This document shows, piece by piece, positions 10,096-20,392 of a stretch of 64,000 nt of DNA; position 1 is the first letter of the stretch; each line of letters opens with the position of its first letter. Made by a program: the position numbers and the translations under genes. The stretch spans positions 2,914,001 to 2,978,000 of the forward strand of contig NZ_CP022188.1 of NCBI RefSeq assembly GCF_003111665.1, given 5' to 3'. Source of the stretch: Parazoarcus communis (lineage in GTDB: Bacteria > Pseudomonadota > Gammaproteobacteria > Burkholderiales > Rhodocyclaceae). The notes under the pieces were generated by a model, which saw nothing but the letters and a program-made list of their open reading frames with translations, searched no databases and was not told the DNA's origin.

Positions 10096-10502
10096 AACTC
10101 GCTCCCCTGATTTGTGCGGTGCTCCTGAGCGTTTCGCTCTCGGTTGCAGCGCAGGGCAATCTCGAGATCGATTCTCCGGCAATCGGTGCGCTCAAGCAGT
10201 CGATGCACCAACGCCACTCGCAGCTTGCGCCGCTGTACCAGTCGGGTGCGGTGGGGCTTGCGGATGATGGCTCAGTGGCGCTGCACAGTGCCGGCAATGT
10301 GCCCCTGGCTCAGCGCGGTCAGGTCAATGCCCTGATCGCGGCCGAGAACGCTGATCGTAGCGCCCTCTATCGTGAAATTGCGCGTGCCAACGGGCACCCC
10401 GAGTGGGAGTCGGACGTGCGTAACACCTTTGCCAAGCGCTGGGTGCAGCGGGCGCAGCCCGGTTGGTGGGTGCAGCAGGGCGGAGGCTGGGTTCAGAAGT
10501 GA
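10092..10502 (+). CDS. ydbL: YdbL family periplasmic protein (DUF1318)
   Basis: 136 aa with a cleavable signal peptide (MKLAPLICAVLLSVSLSVAAQG). The mature part contains the typical GLADDGSVAL, LVNALIAAENADR-like and FAKRWVQRAQPGWW motifs of DUF1318/YdbL proteins. The start is the ATG at 10092, fused to the ynbE stop as ATGA. In E. coli YdbL is thought to assist the YdbH-YnbE bridge; here the linked three-gene order suggests the same. The stop overlaps the ATG of the exonuclease gene by one base. Confidence 0.88.
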   Translation: MKLAPLICAVLLSVSLSVAAQGNLEIDSPAIGALKQSMHQRHSQLAPLYQSGAVGLADDGSVALHSAGNVPLAQRGQVNALIAAENADRSALYREIARANGHPEWESDVRNTFAKRWVQRAQPGWWVQQGGGWVQK

Positions 10503-11290
10503 TGCCGACCCTGATTTTCGATATCGAAACCATTCCCGACGTGGATGGGATCCGACGCCTCAACGAGTTGCCGGATGATCTCTCCGACTTCGAGGTGGCG
10601 GAGTTCGCCTTCCAGCAACGGCGGGCGAGCCACGGGAATGATTTCCTGCCTCATCATCTGCAGCGGGTGGTGACGATTTCATGCGCCATGCGCGATGCGA
10701 ATCAGTTCCGCGTGTTCTCGCTATCGGAGCCGGAGTCGAACGAGGGGCAGATCATCCAGCGTTTCTTCGACGGGGTGGAGCGCTTCACCCCGCAGATCGT
10801 GTCCTGGAACGGCGGCGGCTTCGATCTTCCGGTGCTTCACTACCGCGGCATGCTCCATGGCGTAGCTGCGCCCCGCTACTGGGACCTGGGTGACGGCGAC
10901 TACGCCGATTCGCGGGATTTCAAGTGGAACAACTACATCAGTCGCTACCACACGCGGCATCTCGATCTGATGGACATGCTGGCAATGTATTCGCCACGTG
11001 CCAATGCGCCGCTGGATGATCTGGCAAAGCTCATGGGGTATCCCGGCAAGCTCGGCATGGACGGATCTGCTGTATGGGCCGCCTGGCAGGAGGGGCGCAT
11101 CGCTGAGATTCGCGACTACTGCGAGACTGACGTGGTGAATACTTACCTCGTGTTCCTGCGTTTTCAGCGCATGCGCGGCCACCTCGATGCGGCCGGCCTT
11201 GCGAGCGAACTGGCTGTGGTGCGCGAAGCGCTGGGGCGGATCGGCGCTCCGCACTGGGAGGCGTTCTTGGCCGAATGGCCCGAGATTTAA
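10502..11290 (+). CDS. Predicted 3'-5' exonuclease, DnaQ-fold PolB-like
   Basis: 262 aa. A RNase H/DnaQ-fold exonuclease domain covers nearly the whole protein. The DEDDy-type acidic motifs are visible: Exo I FDIETIPD near the N-terminus, Exo II SWNGGGFDLPVL in the middle, and Exo III YCETDVVNTY near residue 215. There is no polymerase domain. The family is annotated as predicted PolB-like 3'-5' exonuclease of unknown cellular role. The start codon overlaps the ydbL stop by one base (TGATG), so the gene is translated from the same mRNA as the YdbH-like module, a linkage whose meaning is unclear. Confidence 0.9.
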   Translation: MPTLIFDIETIPDVDGIRRLNELPDDLSDFEVAEFAFQQRRASHGNDFLPHHLQRVVTISCAMRDANQFRVFSLSEPESNEGQIIQRFFDGVERFTPQIVSWNGGGFDLPVLHYRGMLHGVAAPRYWDLGDGDYADSRDFKWNNYISRYHTRHLDLMDMLAMYSPRANAPLDDLAKLMGYPGKLGMDGSAVWAAWQEGRIAEIRDYCETDVVNTYLVFLRFQRMRGHLDAAGLASELAVVREALGRIGAPHWEAFLAEWPEI

Positions 11291-11318
11291 TTTTTTTGAA
11301 GAAAGTTTTAAAAATAGT

Positions 11319-11346
11319 TTGACACCTGTCGTGAAGTGCCTATAAT
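11319..11346 (+). promoter_or_regulatory. sigma70 promoter of tRNA-Val
   Basis: Perfect -35 TTGACA (11319-11324) and perfect -10 TATAAT (11341-11346) with a 16-nt spacer. The mature tRNA starts 15 nt after the -10, and the sequence before is a T/A-rich stretch (11290-11318) that could act as an UP element. Confidence 0.9.
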
Positions 11347-11360
11347 TCGCGGCTCTTAGC

Positions 11361-11437
11361 AGGCGCGTAGCTCAGCTGGTTAGAGCACCACCTTGACATG
11401 GTGGGGGTCGTTGGTTCGAGTCCAATCGCGCCTACCA
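11361..11437 (+). tRNA. tRNA-Val (anticodon GAC)
   Basis: 77-nt cloverleaf with a 7-bp acceptor stem AGGCGCG/CGCGCCT, D arm GCTC...GAGC, anticodon arm CCACC-TTGACAT-GGTGG, T arm with TTCGAGT, and an encoded CCA end. The loop places GAC at 34-36, reading GUC/GUU valine codons. Confidence 0.97.
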
Positions 11438-11521
11438 ACACTTGGAGTCGATTTGCCATGTTCCGAACTCATACCAAGGCCGGAAACTGAACAGGTCGGG
11501 TCCGCTTGTCTGCTTGAGGAA

Positions 11522-11549
11522 AAAGTGCGGTTCGACCGCACTTTTTTTT
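11522..11549 (+). terminator. Rho-independent terminator after tRNA-Val
   Basis: Ten-pair perfect stem AAAGTGCGGT / ACCGCACTTT with a TCG loop and an eight-T tail. It separates the tRNA from thrS, which starts 86 nt later. Confidence 0.92.
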
Positions 11550-11635
11550 CGTCCACGTTTTGTGCAGTGCAACCAAGGTCGCATTACCAGAGCTGTCACT
11601 TTTCATCAGCTCACCCAGTCTAGAGGCTAGAGATC

Positions 11636-13552
11636 ATGCTGAATATCACGCTTCCCGATGGTTCCATTCGTCAGTTCGACCATCCGGTTACTGTGGGTGA
11701 GGTCGCCGCTTCGATCGGTGCGGGGCTGGCCAAGGCTTCGCTGGCGGGGCGTGTGGATGGCCGTCTGGTTGATCTCTCGCACCGCATCGAATCCGATGCT
11801 GCGCTGGCAATCATTACCGACAAGAATCCGGAAGGTCTCGAGGTCATTCGTCATTCGACGGCGCACTTGCTGGCGCACGCGGCGAAAGAGCTGTTCCCGG
11901 AAGCGCAGGTGACGATCGGGCCAGTGATCGACAATGGCTTCTACTACGATTTCTCCTATCATCGCCCGTTCACGCCGGAAGATCTGGCTGCCATCGAGCA
12001 GCGCATGGCGGAGATCGTCAAGCGCGAACTGCCGGTGACGCGTGAAGTCTGGCCGCGCAACAAGGCGGTCGAGTTCTTCAAGGGGATTGGCGAGAACTAC
12101 AAGGCCGAGATCATTGCCTCCATCCCGTCTGACGAGGATGTCTCGCTCTATCGTCAGGGCGATTTCATCGATCTGTGTCGTGGCCCGCACGTGCCGTCGA
12201 CGGCCAAGCTCAAGGTGTTCAAGCTCACGAAGCTGGCCGGGGCCTACTGGCGTGGCGACTCGAAGAACGAAATGCTGCAGCGGGTCTACGGCACGGCATG
12301 GGTGAAGAAGGAAGATCTCGAGTCTTACCTGCACATGCTGGAAGAGGCCGAGAAGCGCGATCACCGCAAGCTGGGTCGTCAGCTCGATCTCTTCCATCTC
12401 CAGGAAGAGGCGCCGGGCATGGTGTTCTGGCATGCCAAAGGGTGGACGCTGTGGCAACAGGTCGAGCAGTACCTGCGCAAGACCATTGGCGATGTTGGCT
12501 ATCAGGAAGTAAAGACGCCGCAGATCGTTGATCGCTCGCTGTGGGAGAAATCCGGTCACTGGGGTATGTACGCCGACCTCATGTTCACCACGCAGTCGGA
12601 AAAGCGCGACTATGCAGTGAAGCCGATGAACTGCCCGTGTCATATCCAGATCTTCAACCAGGGTCTGAAGAGCTACCGCGATCTGCCGCTGCGGATGGCC
12701 GAGTTTGGCTCCTGTCACCGCAACGAGCCGTCCGGCGCGCTGCACGGGATCATGCGCGTGCGCAACTTCGTGCAGGACGATGCGCACATCTTCTGTACCG
12801 ATGCACAGGTGCAGGACGAAGCGGCCGAGTTCATCCGTCTGCTGCAGCGAGTCTATGTCGACTTCGGCTTTACCGATGTGCTGATCAAGCTGTCGACGCG
12901 CCCGGACAAGCGGGTGGGTAGCGACGAGCAGTGGGATGCGGCCGAGGCGGCGCTTGCGGCTGCGCTTGATGCCCAGGGGCTTGAATACGACCTGCAGCCG
13001 GGCGAGGGCGCGTTCTATGGTCCCAAGATCGAGTTTTCGCTGAAGGACTGCCTCGGACGGGTGTGGCAGTGCGGTACGCTGCAGCTCGACTTCAACCTGC
13101 CGGTGAGGCTCGAGGCCGAATACGTCGCCGAGGACAACACCAAGAAGTATCCGGTGATGTTGCATCGCGCAATCCTGGGTTCGCTGGAGCGGTTCATCGG
13201 CATCCTGATCGAGCACTACGCCGGGGCGCTGCCGCTGTGGCTGGCGCCGGTTCATGCGGTGGTGATGAATATTTCGGAAGGTCAGGCCGAATACGCGCAG
13301 GAAGTCACTCAGAGACTGAAGAAAGCCGGTTTCCGGGTCGAGACGGATTTGCGTAACGAAAAGATTAACTATAAAATCCGCGAACATAGCGTGCACAAGC
13401 TGCCTTACCAGATCGTAATCGGCGAGAAGGAAAAGTCCGCCGGGGTGGTTGCTGTGCGCGTCCGGGGTGGCCAGGATCTTGGCCAAATGTCCCTAGATTC
13501 GCTGATCGAGCGCTGGCATCGTGAAATTGAAGCGAAAGCCGGCTCGGTCTGA
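11636..13552 (+). CDS. thrS: Threonine--tRNA ligase
   Basis: 638 aa, full length. The N-terminal TGS domain is [14 protein letters not shown], then the editing domain with [10 protein letters not shown], then the class II catalytic core with motif 2 around [15 protein letters not shown] and the zinc-binding [11 protein letters not shown]. Motif 3 lies in [15 protein letters not shown], and the anticodon domain closes with [10 protein letters not shown]. The ATG at 11636 matches the family start. It heads the translation cluster thrS-infC-rpmI-rplT-pheST-ihfA, as in many proteobacteria. Confidence 0.98.
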   Translation: MLNITLPDGSIRQFDHPVTVGEVAASIGAGLAKASLAGRVDGRLVDLSHRIESDAALAIITDKNPEGLEVIRHSTAHLLAHAAKELFPEAQVTIGPVIDNGFYYDFSYHRPFTPEDLAAIEQRMAEIVKRELPVTREVWPRNKAVEFFKGIGENYKAEIIASIPSDEDVSLYRQGDFIDLCRGPHVPSTAKLKVFKLTKLAGAYWRGDSKNEMLQRVYGTAWVKKEDLESYLHMLEEAEKRDHRKLGRQLDLFHLQEEAPGMVFWHAKGWTLWQQVEQYLRKTIGDVGYQEVKTPQIVDRSLWEKSGHWGMYADLMFTTQSEKRDYAVKPMNCPCHIQIFNQGLKSYRDLPLRMAEFGSCHRNEPSGALHGIMRVRNFVQDDAHIFCTDAQVQDEAAEFIRLLQRVYVDFGFTDVLIKLSTRPDKRVGSDEQWDAAEAALAAALDAQGLEYDLQPGEGAFYGPKIEFSLKDCLGRVWQCGTLQLDFNLPVRLEAEYVAEDNTKKYPVMLHRAILGSLERFIGILIEHYAGALPLWLAPVHAVVMNISEGQAEYAQEVTQRLKKAGFRVETDLRNEKINYKIREHSVHKLPYQIVIGEKEKSAGVVAVRVRGGQDLGQMSLDSLIERWHREIEAKAGSV

Positions 13553-13578
13553 TATTGGCCTTTATGGAGAACTGAACC

Positions 13579-14103
13579 ATCGCTCAAGATAAAAAGCAGC
13601 GCGTCAACGGGGAGATCACCGCGCCGGAAGTCCGGCTAGTCGGTGAAGACGGTGAACCGCTGGGTATTGTCCCCCTGAGAATTGCCCTCGAAGCAGCAGA
13701 AGAAATCGGGCTGGACCTTGTCGAGATCGCGCCAATGGCGGAACCCCCGGTTTGCCGGGTAATGGATCTGGGCAAGTTCAAGTATCAGGAGCAGAAGAAA
13801 GCCCACGAGGCGCGTTCCAAGCAGAAGCAGATTCAGATCAAGGAAGTCAAGCTGCGTCCGGGTACGGACGAGAACGACTACCAGATCAAGCTGCGCAACC
13901 TGAAGCGCTTCCTGGATGAAGGTGACAAGTGCAAGGTCACGCTTCGCTTCCGCGGACGAGAGATGGCGCACCAGGAATTTGGTCTGCGTCAGCTTGAGCG
14001 AGTCAAGGCCGATCTCGAAGAGCTCGGTCAGGTTGAGCAGATGCCCAAGATGGAAGGGCGTCAGATGGTTATGGTCATCGCGCCGATCAAGAAGAATCGC
14101 TGA
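13579..14103 (+). CDS. infC: Translation initiation factor IF-3 (AUC start codon)
   Basis: 174 aa if started at the ATC at 13579: the reading then begins [20 protein letters not shown], the standard IF-3 N-terminus. The next in-frame ATG (13735, residue 53) would delete most of the N-domain. A GGAGA lies about 10 nt upstream of the ATC. E. coli infC likewise uses a rare start (AUU), which IF-3 itself discriminates against, giving autogenous control; an AUC start should work the same way. Linker and C-domain are intact ([18 protein letters not shown], then [12 protein letters not shown]). It follows thrS by 26 nt. Confidence 0.96.
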   Translation: MAQDKKQRVNGEITAPEVRLVGEDGEPLGIVPLRIALEAAEEIGLDLVEIAPMAEPPVCRVMDLGKFKYQEQKKAHEARSKQKQIQIKEVKLRPGTDENDYQIKLRNLKRFLDEGDKCKVTLRFRGREMAHQEFGLRQLERVKADLEELGQVEQMPKMEGRQMVMVIAPIKKNR

Positions 14104-14120
14104 TCGGGCGGTTGCAGGAT

Positions 14121-14176
14121 TTGCCGCCGGGTAACCGGTGGCAAGACCGCAGACATCCAGCTGTGGATGTCTGCGG
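14121..14176 (+). promoter_or_regulatory. Tandem hairpins in the infC-rpmI leader (candidate L20 operator)
   Basis: Two hairpins lie back to back in the 151-nt gap before rpmI. The first (14121-14144) has a ten-pair stem TTGCCGCCGG / CCGGTGGCAA closed by a GTAA tetraloop. The second (14147-14176) has a perfect 13-pair stem CCGCAGACATCCA / TGGATGTCTGCGG with loop GCTG. Neither is followed by a T run, so they are not simple terminators. In other bacteria L20 represses rpmI-rplT through structures in this very gap; a like role here is inference. Confidence 0.5.
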
Positions 14177-14254
14177 AAAACAAGTGGTGTTGGGTGTAAA
14201 ACGTACCTGAACCGGTACTACCTGACGGCATTCTATAAACTCGGAGTCTAAGCA

Positions 14255-14452
14255 ATGCCCAAGATGAAGACCAAGAGCGGAGCCAAGAAGCGATTCAAGG
14301 TTCGTGCTAGCGGTGGGATCAAGCGGTCCTCGGCGTTCAAACGCCACATCCTTACCAAGAAGACCACCAAGAGCAAGCGCCAGCTGCGCGGCATGAAGGA
14401 AATTCATGCAGCCGACGAAAAGCTGATCCGCGCCATGCTGCCTTACGCTTGA
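14255..14452 (+). CDS. rpmI: 50S ribosomal protein L35
   Basis: 65 aa, highly basic, begins [16 protein letters not shown], which is diagnostic for L35. The gap from infC is 151 nt and holds two strong hairpins; rplT follows after 12 nt. Part of the 50S subunit. Confidence 0.98.
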   Translation: MPKMKTKSGAKKRFKVRASGGIKRSSAFKRHILTKKTTKSKRQLRGMKEIHAADEKLIRAMLPYA

Positions 14453-14464
14453 TAGGAGACCGCT

Positions 14465-14824
14465 ATGCCCAGAGTTAAACGTGGTGTAACAGCCCGCGCA
14501 CGTCACAAGAAAGTTCTCGTTCAGGCCAAGGGTTACCGCGGCCGTCGCAAAAACGTCTATCGCATCGCCAAACAGGCGGTGATGAAGGCCGGCCAGTACG
14601 CTTACCGCGACCGTCGTCAAAGGAAGCGTCAGTTCCGTGCCCTGTGGATCGTCCGTATCAACGCCGCTGCGCGTGAGTGCGGTCTGACCTACAGCGTATT
14701 CATGAATGGCCTGAAGAAGGCCGCTGTCGAAGTGGACCGCAAGGTTCTGGCCGATCTGGCCGTTTTCGACAAGCCCGCGTTTGCAGCGCTCGTCGCGCAA
14801 GCCAAGGCCCAAATCGCTGCGTAA
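14465..14824 (+). CDS. rplT: 50S ribosomal protein L20
   Basis: 119 aa, begins [18 protein letters not shown] with the family blocks [29 protein letters not shown] (read in pieces) and [13 protein letters not shown] 50S assembly protein and, in several bacteria, the repressor of its own operon. A strong terminator follows. Confidence 0.98.
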   Translation: MPRVKRGVTARARHKKVLVQAKGYRGRRKNVYRIAKQAVMKAGQYAYRDRRQRKRQFRALWIVRINAAARECGLTYSVFMNGLKKAAVEVDRKVLADLAVFDKPAFAALVAQAKAQIAA

Positions 14825-14837
14825 GTCGTCGCAGCCC

Positions 14838-14868
14838 GAAAAAAGGAGGCCTGGCCTCCTTTTTTTTT
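14838..14868 (+). terminator. Rho-independent terminator after rplT
   Basis: A stem of AAAAAAGGAGG pairing with CCTCCTTTTTT around a short CCTGG loop, with the T run continuing for nine bases. It lies 25 nt before pheS, so pheST may be read partly from read-through. Confidence 0.85.
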
Positions 14869-14872
14869 CTGA

Positions 14873-15925
<1,053 letters not shown>

Positions 15926-15932
15926 GCGAATC

Positions 15933-18323
15933 ATGCAATTTTCCGAACACTGGCTGCGGACCTTCACCAATCCGCTTCTTGATAGTGCTGCGCTGGGTCA
16001 TCTGATGACCATGGCCGGCCTCGAAGTGGAAGAAGCCGAACCCGTGGCGCCGGCATTTACCGGCATCGTCGTGGCGCAGATCGTCGAAGCCGAAAAGCAT
16101 CCGAACGCCGACAAGCTCAAGCTGTGCAAGGTCGACGCCGGCGCCGGGGAGCTCCTCCAGATCGTCTGTGGCGCACCCAATGCCGCGGTCGGTCTGAAAG
16201 TGCCGTGCGCCAAGGTGGGTGCGGTGCTGCCGGGTGACTTTGCAATCAAGGCGGCCAAACTGCGCGGTATTGAATCCTTCGGCATGCTGTGCTCGGAGCG
16301 CGAGCTTGGTCTGTCCGACGAGCATGGCGGTCTGTATGCGCTGCCCGACGATGCGCCGGTGGGCGTGGACATCCGGGAATACCTTGCGCTCGACGACACG
16401 TTGTTCACGATCAAGCTCACGCCGAACCGCTCCGACTGTCTGAGCTTGACCGGCGTGGCACGCGAGGTCGCGGCCCTCACTGGCGTGCCGCTGGTGCGGC
16501 CCGAGATTGCTGCGGTTGTACCGACGATCGACGATCGCCGTGCGATCCTGCTTGACGCGCCCCAGGCCTGTCCGCGTTATTGTGGTCGTGTGCTCAAGGG
16601 TGTTGACGCCAAGGCGCCGACACCGGACTGGATGAAGCAGCGTCTGCAGCGCAGTGGCATCCGGTCGATCAGCGCGCTGGTGGATATCACCAACTACGTG
16701 ATGCTCGAGCTCGGGCAACCGCTGCACGCTTTCGACAACACCCGTCTCAAGGGCGCAATTCATGTGCGCCTTCCGGTGGAGGGTGAGCAGGTGCTGTTGC
16801 TCAACGAACAGACGGTGACCCCGGCGGCCGACACGCTGCTGATCGCCGACGAGCACTGCGCGCTTGCGCTGGCAGGCATCATGGGCGGTGAAGAGAGCGG
16901 TATCACGCTGGAAACGTCCGAAGTTTTCCTCGAAAGCGCCTTCTTCGCACCCGACGCAATCGCCGGTCGCGCCCGTGCCTACGGTTTCTCGTCCGATGCC
17001 TCGCATCGTTTCGAGCGCGGTGTCGATTTCGCACTCGCCCGCCCGGCGCTGGAGCGCGCCACCGGTCTCATTCTCGAGATCTGCGGTGGTGCTGCAGGCC
17101 CGGTTGAAGAGGCGCTGGCTGCCGATGCATTGCCCGCCCGTCCGCCGGTGCGTCTGCGTCCGGCACGTGCTCGCCGCGTGCTTGGCATTGACATGGCCGA
17201 CGACGCAATGCAGAAACTGCTCGAACGCGTCCATCTTGAAGTGAGCCGGGACGGTGACGCGCTGCTCGTCAGCCCGCCTTCCTTCCGTTTCGATATCGAG
17301 ATTGAAGAAGACCTGATCGAAGAGCTGGCTCGGCTGCATGGGTATGACAACATCCCCGCGGTCGCACCCTTGGGTCGGCTGGTGATGCTGGATCGCAGCG
17401 AGTCCGATCGCAGCGAATGGGATGTTCGCCACCTGCTCGCTGCGCGCGGCTTCCAGGAAGTGGTTAACTTCGCCTTCGTCGAAGAAGCGTGGGAGCGCGA
17501 TTTCTGTTCCAACGAAGATCCGATCCGTCTTGCCAACCCGATCGCGAGTCAGATGAGCGTCATGCGCTCAAGCCTGATTCCGGGACTGGCTGCCAATCTG
17601 GTCACGAACCGCAAGCGCCAGCAGAACCGTGTTCGCGTGTTCGAGCTCGGGCGCTGCTTCGAGCGCAAGGCTGACGGTCAGCCGGTAGCCGGCTTCCATC
17701 AGCCGCGGCGAATTGCCGCGCTTGCCGCCGGTCCGGTCGTGCCCGAACAGTGGGGCGAGCGCAGCAGGACGACCGACTTCTATGATCTCAAGGGGGATCT
17801 CGAGGCCTTGTTCGCGCCGCGCGAACTCAGCTTTGAATGCCTGGCCGATCCCGCGCTGCACCCGGGGCGGGCGGCAGTCGTCATGCTCGATGGTCGCCGC
17901 ATCGGTGTCATCGGCGAACTGCATCCGATCTGGGTGCAGCGCTACGATCTCGGGCCTGCACCGGTGGTGTTCGAGGTTGAGCTTGATGCCGCACTGGAGG
18001 CGATTCTGCCTGCATCGGGCAGTGTGTCGCGTATGCCGGCGGTTGCCCGTGACCTGGCCCTGGTGGTCAATCAGGAACTCAGTGCGACGCGTGTTCTGGC
18101 AGTGCTGCGTGAAGCGGCGCCGAGCCTCGTACGCGAGATCAGCCTGTTCGACGTCTACCATGGCAAGGGCATTGACCCTGACAAGAAGAGTCTTGCTTTC
18201 AGTGTGTTGATGCAAGATACTCAACGGACCCTTGAAGATGCCGAGGTGGAAGCCGCAATGTCGGCACTGCTCCGCCATGCTGAGCTCACGCTGGGTGCGC
18301 GACTGCGTGGATCGGGAGAATGA
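15933..18323 (+). CDS. pheT: Phenylalanine--tRNA ligase beta subunit
   Basis: 796 aa, full length. It has an N-terminal EMAP/tRNA-binding domain ([12 protein letters not shown], residues about 40-150), a B3/B4 editing domain, the B5 domain near [23 protein letters not shown], and a C-terminal anticodon-binding FDX-ACB domain ([14 protein letters not shown]). The stop overlaps the ihfA start as ATGA, so the two are translationally coupled, as is common in proteobacteria. Confidence 0.98.
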   Translation: MQFSEHWLRTFTNPLLDSAALGHLMTMAGLEVEEAEPVAPAFTGIVVAQIVEAEKHPNADKLKLCKVDAGAGELLQIVCGAPNAAVGLKVPCAKVGAVLPGDFAIKAAKLRGIESFGMLCSERELGLSDEHGGLYALPDDAPVGVDIREYLALDDTLFTIKLTPNRSDCLSLTGVAREVAALTGVPLVRPEIAAVVPTIDDRRAILLDAPQACPRYCGRVLKGVDAKAPTPDWMKQRLQRSGIRSISALVDITNYVMLELGQPLHAFDNTRLKGAIHVRLPVEGEQVLLLNEQTVTPAADTLLIADEHCALALAGIMGGEESGITLETSEVFLESAFFAPDAIAGRARAYGFSSDASHRFERGVDFALARPALERATGLILEICGGAAGPVEEALAADALPARPPVRLRPARARRVLGIDMADDAMQKLLERVHLEVSRDGDALLVSPPSFRFDIEIEEDLIEELARLHGYDNIPAVAPLGRLVMLDRSESDRSEWDVRHLLAARGFQEVVNFAFVEEAWERDFCSNEDPIRLANPIASQMSVMRSSLIPGLAANLVTNRKRQQNRVRVFELGRCFERKADGQPVAGFHQPRRIAALAAGPVVPEQWGERSRTTDFYDLKGDLEALFAPRELSFECLADPALHPGRAAVVMLDGRRIGVIGELHPIWVQRYDLGPAPVVFEVELDAALEAILPASGSVSRMPAVARDLALVVNQELSATRVLAVLREAAPSLVREISLFDVYHGKGIDPDKKSLAFSVLMQDTQRTLEDAEVEAAMSALLRHAELTLGARLRGSGE

Positions 18324-18631
18324 ACGTGACCTTGACCAAAGCCGAACTGGCCGATCTGCTGTTTGAGCAGGTTGGCCTGAACAAGCGTGAAGCCAAGGAC
18401 ATGGTGGAAGGCTTCTTTGAAGAAATCCGGACAGCGCTCGAGCGCGGCGACAGTGTGAAACTGTCCGGGTTCGGCAACTTTCAGTTGCGTGACAAACCGC
18501 AGCGTCCGGGGCGCAACCCGAAGACTGGCGAGGAAATTCCGATCACTGCCCGTCGGGTGGTCACCTTCCACGCCAGCCAGAAGCTCAAGGCCGCGGTAGA
18601 GGAACTCAGCGATGCAAGCAAGCAACCCTGA
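18320..18631 (+). CDS. ihfA: Integration host factor alpha subunit
   Basis: 103 aa, HU/IHF fold, begins [22 protein letters not shown]. It contains [28 protein letters not shown] with the intercalating proline in RNPKTG. The pheT-ihfA overlap is the standard arrangement. Pairs with IhfB (3728-4012). The 3' end overlaps the next gene by 20 bp. Confidence 0.98.
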   Translation: MNVTLTKAELADLLFEQVGLNKREAKDMVEGFFEEIRTALERGDSVKLSGFGNFQLRDKPQRPGRNPKTGEEIPITARRVVTFHASQKLKAAVEELSDASKQP

Positions 18632-18992
18632 AACCGGTACGGCAGCACTGCCGCCGATTCCCGCCAAGCGTTACTTCACGATCGGTGAGGTAAGCGAACT
18701 GTGCGGGGTCAAGGCACATGTGCTGCGTTACTGGGAGCAGGAGTTTACCCAGCTCAAGCCGGTCAAGCGCAGCGGCAACCGTCGCTACTATCAGCATCAT
18801 GAAGTGATGCTGATCCGGCGCATCCGCCATCTGCTGTATGACGAAGGCTTTACTATTTCCGGGGCACGCAACCGTCTCGGCGAAGCCGCGATTCATCAGC
18901 ACGAAGAGATCGAGGCGGCAACACGCTACAAGGCCTTGATCGCGGATTTGCGGCATGAAATCGAGACTACACTGGCAGCGCTGAAAAGCTGA
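18612..18992 (+). CDS. MerR-family transcriptional regulator
   Basis: 126 aa. A winged-helix HTH at residues 20-88 ([25 protein letters not shown]) has the MerR motif, followed by [20 protein letters not shown] and a C-terminal coiled coil. No cysteine cluster for metal sensing is visible. A MerR protein after ihfA is a conserved betaproteobacterial arrangement; its target is unknown to me. It overlaps ihfA by 20 bp, so it is probably on the pheST-ihfA mRNA. Confidence 0.9.
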   Translation: MQASNPETGTAALPPIPAKRYFTIGEVSELCGVKAHVLRYWEQEFTQLKPVKRSGNRRYYQHHEVMLIRRIRHLLYDEGFTISGARNRLGEAAIHQHEEIEAATRYKALIADLRHEIETTLAALKS

Positions 18993-19022
18993 TTTTTTGC
19001 TGGTAAAGTTTTTTTGGCCTGC

Positions 19023-19028
19023 TATAAT
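19023..19028 (+). promoter_or_regulatory. -10 element of tRNA-Pro
   Basis: Perfect TATAAT 12 nt before the tRNA. No -35 hexamer at normal spacing is convincing; a T-rich tract (19009-19015) precedes it. Confidence 0.65.
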
Positions 19029-19039
19029 GCCGGCTTGTG

Positions 19040-19117
<78 letters not shown>

Positions 19118-19130
19118 AACGAATCAGACA

Positions 19131-19162
19131 AAAGCCAATCCTTCGGGGTTGGCTTTTTGTTT
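19131..19162 (+). terminator. Rho-independent terminator after tRNA-Pro
   Basis: Stem AAAGCCAATCC / GGGTTGGCTTT with one G-U pair and a stable TTCG tetraloop, then a T-rich tail. Confidence 0.88.
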
Positions 19163-19278
19163 TTCCGGCTCAGTCCATTCGGGCACGTCTGCATCTTCTT
19201 GCAACGATGGAACGGCGGGGCGGCGCTGGCAGCGATGACTGAAGACCGAGGCGGATGCAATCAGCGGAGGCAGATTTC

Positions 19279-19650
19279 ATGAAGTACGGATACAGCGAAG
19301 CCAGGCCCTACATCACGAAGGACGGTTCGATGATTCGCGAACTGATGCATCCGGACGTACATGGCAACAAGGCACAGAGCCTGGCCGAAGCCACCGTCCC
19401 CGCAGGGACGAGAACGCAGCTGCATCGCCACGCCCTGACCGAGGAGCTCTATCACATCACGTCGGGAACAGGGCGGATGCAACTCGGCGACGCGCGTTTC
19501 GACGTGGCGGCCGGCGATACCGTCTGCATTCCGCCCGGCACACCGCACTGCATCGAAGCGCTTGGAGATGCCCCGCTGAAATTGCTGTGCTGCTGTGCAC
19601 CGGCATACGCTCATGAAGATACCGAGCTTCTTGAACCGGGTGCTTCTTGA
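19279..19650 (+). CDS. Cupin-domain protein
   Basis: 123 aa, single cupin barrel. Metal-binding motif 1 is HRHALTEELYHITSGTGRM (His-x-His, Glu) and motif 2 is PPGTPHCIEALG (His), so a bound divalent metal is likely. The start at ATG 19279 is preceded by GCGGAGG; an ATG at 19255 is in frame but lacks a site. The last codons lie inside a 16-bp tandem duplication (19626-19657) that shifts the frame near the stop. Substrate unknown. Converges with the Nudix gene, with only 12 bp between the stops. Confidence 0.85.
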   Translation: MKYGYSEARPYITKDGSMIRELMHPDVHGNKAQSLAEATVPAGTRTQLHRHALTEELYHITSGTGRMQLGDARFDVAAGDTVCIPPGTPHCIEALGDAPLKLLCCCAPAYAHEDTELLEPGAS

Positions 19651-19657
19651 GCCGGGT
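19626..19657. repeat. 16-bp tandem duplication at the 3' end of the cupin gene
   Basis: GCTTCTTGAACCGGGT is immediately followed by GCTTCTTGAGCCGGGT, one mismatch in 16. The second copy contains the stop codon now used. Removing one copy would give a C-terminus E-L-L-E-P-G-L-S followed by a stop, nearly the same as the present one. Confidence 0.9.
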
Positions 19658-19662
19658 CTGAG

Positions 19663-20133
19663 CTAGCCCGCGTCCGGTGCGCGCCCGAGCAGTGTTCTGG
19701 CGTGTGCGAGCAAGCCCTTTTCCAGCAGCAGTCTCTTCATGCTCTTTGCCAGCCGAACACGCAGCTGCGCGTCGTCAGCCCAGGCGAAGCCATCGACTTC
19801 CGGCGCACGCTTGCCGGTCACGTAGTGGTCGAAGTAGCTCGTGCACCGGCAATGCTCGGGACGGGTTTCGGTGGATGTGGTGCCGACGCAGAACAGATGA
19901 AGATCCTTGCCGCGGTAGTAGGCGTAACGGCCCAGCTCGACCAGGCGCCCGGTCGGGAACTCGAGTCCGAACTCCTCGCGAGCCTCGCGCAGGGCGCAAG
20001 CCATGGGGCTCTCTCCCTCATCGATGAGGCCCTTGGGCAGGTCCCAGTGCGTGCTTCCGGTGGAATGACCCACAAGCAGTTCGCCGCGTTCATTGATCAC
20101 CAGCAGGCCGCAGGAAAGTTGTGTCGCCATCAT
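19663..20133 (-). CDS. Nudix hydrolase
   Basis: 156 aa. The Nudix box GLIDEGESPMACALREAREE plus FGL fits GX5EX7REUXEEXGU at every position, so a metal-dependent nucleoside-diphosphate-X hydrolase activity is very likely; the substrate cannot be told. A HWDLPKG lead-in precedes the box as in diadenosine-polyphosphate-type members. The start is one of two adjacent ATGs (20133 or 20130), with no good ribosome site of its own. Instead a 21-codon ORF with a strong site ends across the first ATG (ATGA), pointing to translational coupling. Confidence 0.88.
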   Translation of the reverse strand: MMATQLSCGLLVINERGELLVGHSTGSTHWDLPKGLIDEGESPMACALREAREEFGLEFPTGRLVELGRYAYYRGKDLHLFCVGTTSTETRPEHCRCTSYFDHYVTGKRAPEVDGFAWADDAQLRVRLAKSMKRLLLEKGLLAHARTLLGRAPDAG

Positions 20134-20195
20134 GTGGCTGCGGCCTGTTTGAGGACACCGGCTCCCGGCGCCGGTGCCGAGTCGCTTGCTTTCAT
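20130..20195 (-). CDS. Short upstream ORF (21 aa) coupled to the Nudix gene
   Basis: Reads MKASDSAPAPGAGVLKQAAA plus T, then TGA. Its ATG is preceded by AAGGAGG at 5-nt spacing, the best ribosome site nearby. Its stop codon overlaps the first ATG of the Nudix gene. No family known to me. It may simply serve as a leader that delivers ribosomes to the Nudix start. Confidence 0.5.
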   Translation of the reverse strand: MKASDSAPAPGAGVLKQAAAT

Positions 20196-20392
20196 GAACA
20201 CCTCCTTCACGCCACATTGTGCGGCAAAAGGAGGGCGGACGAAGCGGCGGGTGCGCAATCCGGCTCAGGGCTCTCCGGCACTGCGCCGATTCTTGCTGGC
20301 GCCTGCCATCATCGGGAACGGTCCTTTCCACGTGCACGTCATCCATGCGCGCACCGTGCCGGGACCTCGCCTTTTCGCAAACGACGTTTGTC

